A program made the translations under genes and the position numbers. Below are positions 63,366 to 64,000 of a stretch of 64,000 bases of DNA, piece after piece. Position 1 is the first letter of the stretch; every line of letters starts with the position of its first letter. The notes beneath the pieces are model-generated. The model made no database searches. It saw only the letters and a list, made by a program, of their open reading frames with translations, and had not been told where the DNA came from. The DNA lies in assembly GCA_008123405.1 (NCBI GenBank), contig VSSA01000007.1:1-64000 (forward strand), in the 5' to 3' direction. This DNA is from Nocardioides sp. BGMRC 2183 (lineage in GTDB: Bacteria > Actinomycetota > Actinomycetes > Propionibacteriales > Nocardioidaceae).

Positions 63366-63416
63366 AATATGTATCACTAATATGTATCACTAGATGCCGA
63401 GTGATACACGTGTCAC
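63366..63416. repeat. Right arm-type integrase repeats
   Basis: Two direct AATATGTATCAC copies (63366-63377, 63379-63390) and a near-palindrome GTGATACACGTGTCAC (63401-63416), between the integrase start and attR. They mirror the left repeats at 35900-35923. Probable integrase/excisionase binding sites and part of the int promoter. Confidence 0.7.
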
Positions 63417-63434
63417 TCGTCAGGAGGCACAGGA

Positions 63435-64000
63435 ATGGCCAATCGGCTAGCCGACGCAACGAGCCCGTACTTACTCCAACATGCCGAGAATCCGGTGGAT
63501 TGGTGGGAGTGGGGACCCGAGGCGTTCGCCGAGGCGAAGCGCCGTGATACACCAGTTCTGGTGTCGGTCGGGTACGCCGCCTGCCACTGGTGCCATGTGA
63601 TGGCTCACGAGTCGTTCGAGGACGAGGCCACCGCCGCCCAGATGAACGCCGACTACGTGAACATCAAGGTGGACCGGGAGGAGCGGCCCGACGTCGACGC
63701 GCTGTACATGCAGGCGACCACGGCGATGACCGGCAACGGTGGATGGCCGATGACCGTGGTGGTCGACCACGACGGCGCCCCGTTCTTCGCCGGCACCTAC
63801 TTCCCGGACCGGCCGCGGCACGGACAGCCAGCGTTCCGTCAGGTCCTGACCGCGTTGACCCAGGCCTGGCGCGAGCGCGGCGAGGACGTGCGGACCACGG
63901 CGGGCCGCGTGGCCGAGCACCTGGCGCGGGAGGTGACGCTGCCGTCGTACCCGATCGATGCGGGGCGGATCGGCGCGGCGGTGGAGACGCTGGCCAGCGA
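63435..64000 (+). CDS. DUF255 thioredoxin-domain protein (YyaL/SPATA20 type), 5' part
   Basis: Starts at ATG 63435 with AGGAGG upstream and runs off the window. [27 protein letters not shown] leads to the active-site motif CHWC (C50, C53), then [11 protein letters not shown]. By family it is a long protein with an N-terminal thioredoxin fold and a C-terminal six-hairpin glycosidase-like domain. The first 28 codons come from the element and differ from the left copy mainly at synonymous sites; from 63519 on it is host sequence. The element thus restores a complete gene. Confidence 0.93.
   Translation, partial: MANRLADATSPYLLQHAENPVDWWEWGPEAFAEAKRRDTPVLVSVGYAACHWCHVMAHESFEDEATAAQMNADYVNIKVDREERPDVDALYMQATTAMTGNGGWPMTVVVDHDGAPFFAGTYFPDRPRHGQPAFRQVLTALTQAWRERGEDVRTTAGRVAEHLAREVTLPSYPIDAGRIGAAVETLAS
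63519..63595. repeat. attR (right direct repeat)
   Basis: Same 77-bp repeat as attL (one mismatch at 63581), with the core palindrome at 63549-63564. It lies within the DUF255 coding sequence over the CHWC region. Confidence 0.92.

Larger units (their letters stand above)
35709..63595. mobile_element. Integrative mobilizable element / defence island inserted in a DUF255 gene
   Basis: Bounded by 77-bp direct repeats (attL, attR) that are part of the DUF255 coding sequence, with a tyrosine integrase just inside the right end, paired arm-type repeats inside both ends, HTH/excisionase-like genes and a MobF relaxase with a putative oriT. No coupling protein or type IV secretion genes are seen, so it should be mobilizable rather than self-conjugative. 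Cargo is rich in toxin-antitoxin and defence genes, including a type I restriction operon. Confidence 0.9.

Noticed and set aside
35709-63595. Self-conjugative ICE
   Set aside because: No coupling protein (TraD/FtsK-like) or VirB4-like ATPase gene is visible; only a relaxase is present, so mobilizable is the safer call.
1-64000. CRISPR arrays, tRNA or rRNA genes, retron or prophage structural genes
   Set aside because: I looked for regular repeats with spacers, cloverleaf-like segments and capsid/tail genes and saw none. The island is targeted to a protein gene, not a tRNA.

Overview
The window is very GC-rich DNA with dense, overlapping ATGA/GTGA-coupled genes. It carries Mca (mycothiol S-conjugate amidase), a DUF4307 protein, a DevR/DevS-like two-component pair and a DUF1023 hydrolase next to a WXG100-like protein. 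Together these point to a mycothiol-producing actinomycete, most likely Nocardioidaceae (Nocardioides-like). The genus is an inference.

Chromosomal part 1 (1-35.6 kb). The 3' end of cydC is followed by a DevR-like regulator, a DoxX-like membrane protein, and on the opposite strand a DosS/DosT-like GAF histidine kinase with a PPOX-fold protein; together they look like a respiration/redox-sensing module. Next come a class III nucleotide cyclase, a MoxR-like AAA ATPase with its VWA partner, a small WXG100-like / DUF1023 hydrolase / lipoprotein cluster, a TSUP transporter, DinB and GNAT proteins, an ABC1 kinase, msrA, and an RHH-Doc toxin-antitoxin pair with a clear palindromic operator. A run of metB-like, glmL-like, AI-2E transporter and ilvA genes follows, then greA, DUF4307, mca, a TetR/DUF2236 divergent pair, 3-hydroxyacyl-CoA dehydrogenase, a GMC oxidoreductase-aldehyde dehydrogenase pair, an SDR gene with two compensating frameshifts, and small reductases. 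A structured inverted repeat (27300-27466) looks like a dispersed MITE-like element.

Integrated element (35709-63595, about 27.9 kb). The 5' end of a thioredoxin-fold DUF255 (YyaL/SPATA20-like) gene is present at both ends. A 77-bp direct repeat (62 bp identical, one mismatch, 14 bp identical) forms attL and attR. The left copy is the truncated host 5' end. The right copy is full length and has a replacement 5' end that preserves the protein but is diverged at synonymous sites. A tyrosine integrase sits just inside attR, and paired AATATGTATCAC arm-type repeats sit inside both ends. The cargo is a VapBC pair, AlpA/MerR-type and XRE DNA-binding proteins, AbiEi/AbiEii, a MobF relaxase with a putative oriT, a nucleoid-associated-protein/RelA-SpoT synthetase pair, a DUF4365 nuclease-like gene and other unknowns, and a type I restriction-modification operon interrupted by a nucleotidyltransferase toxin-antitoxin-like pair and an hsdR relic. 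A second VapBC, an RNA ligase, and YbjQ-like and zinc-ribbon proteins follow. No type IV secretion genes are visible, so it reads as an integrative mobilizable element and defence island. A third, decayed copy of the host gene's 5' region inside it (57914-58011) suggests tandem accretion of two elements.

The best candidate for a poorly described system is the translationally coupled NA37-like protein plus stand-alone alarmone-synthetase-fold protein at 43911-45934. The TA-within-hsd arrangement is the second.
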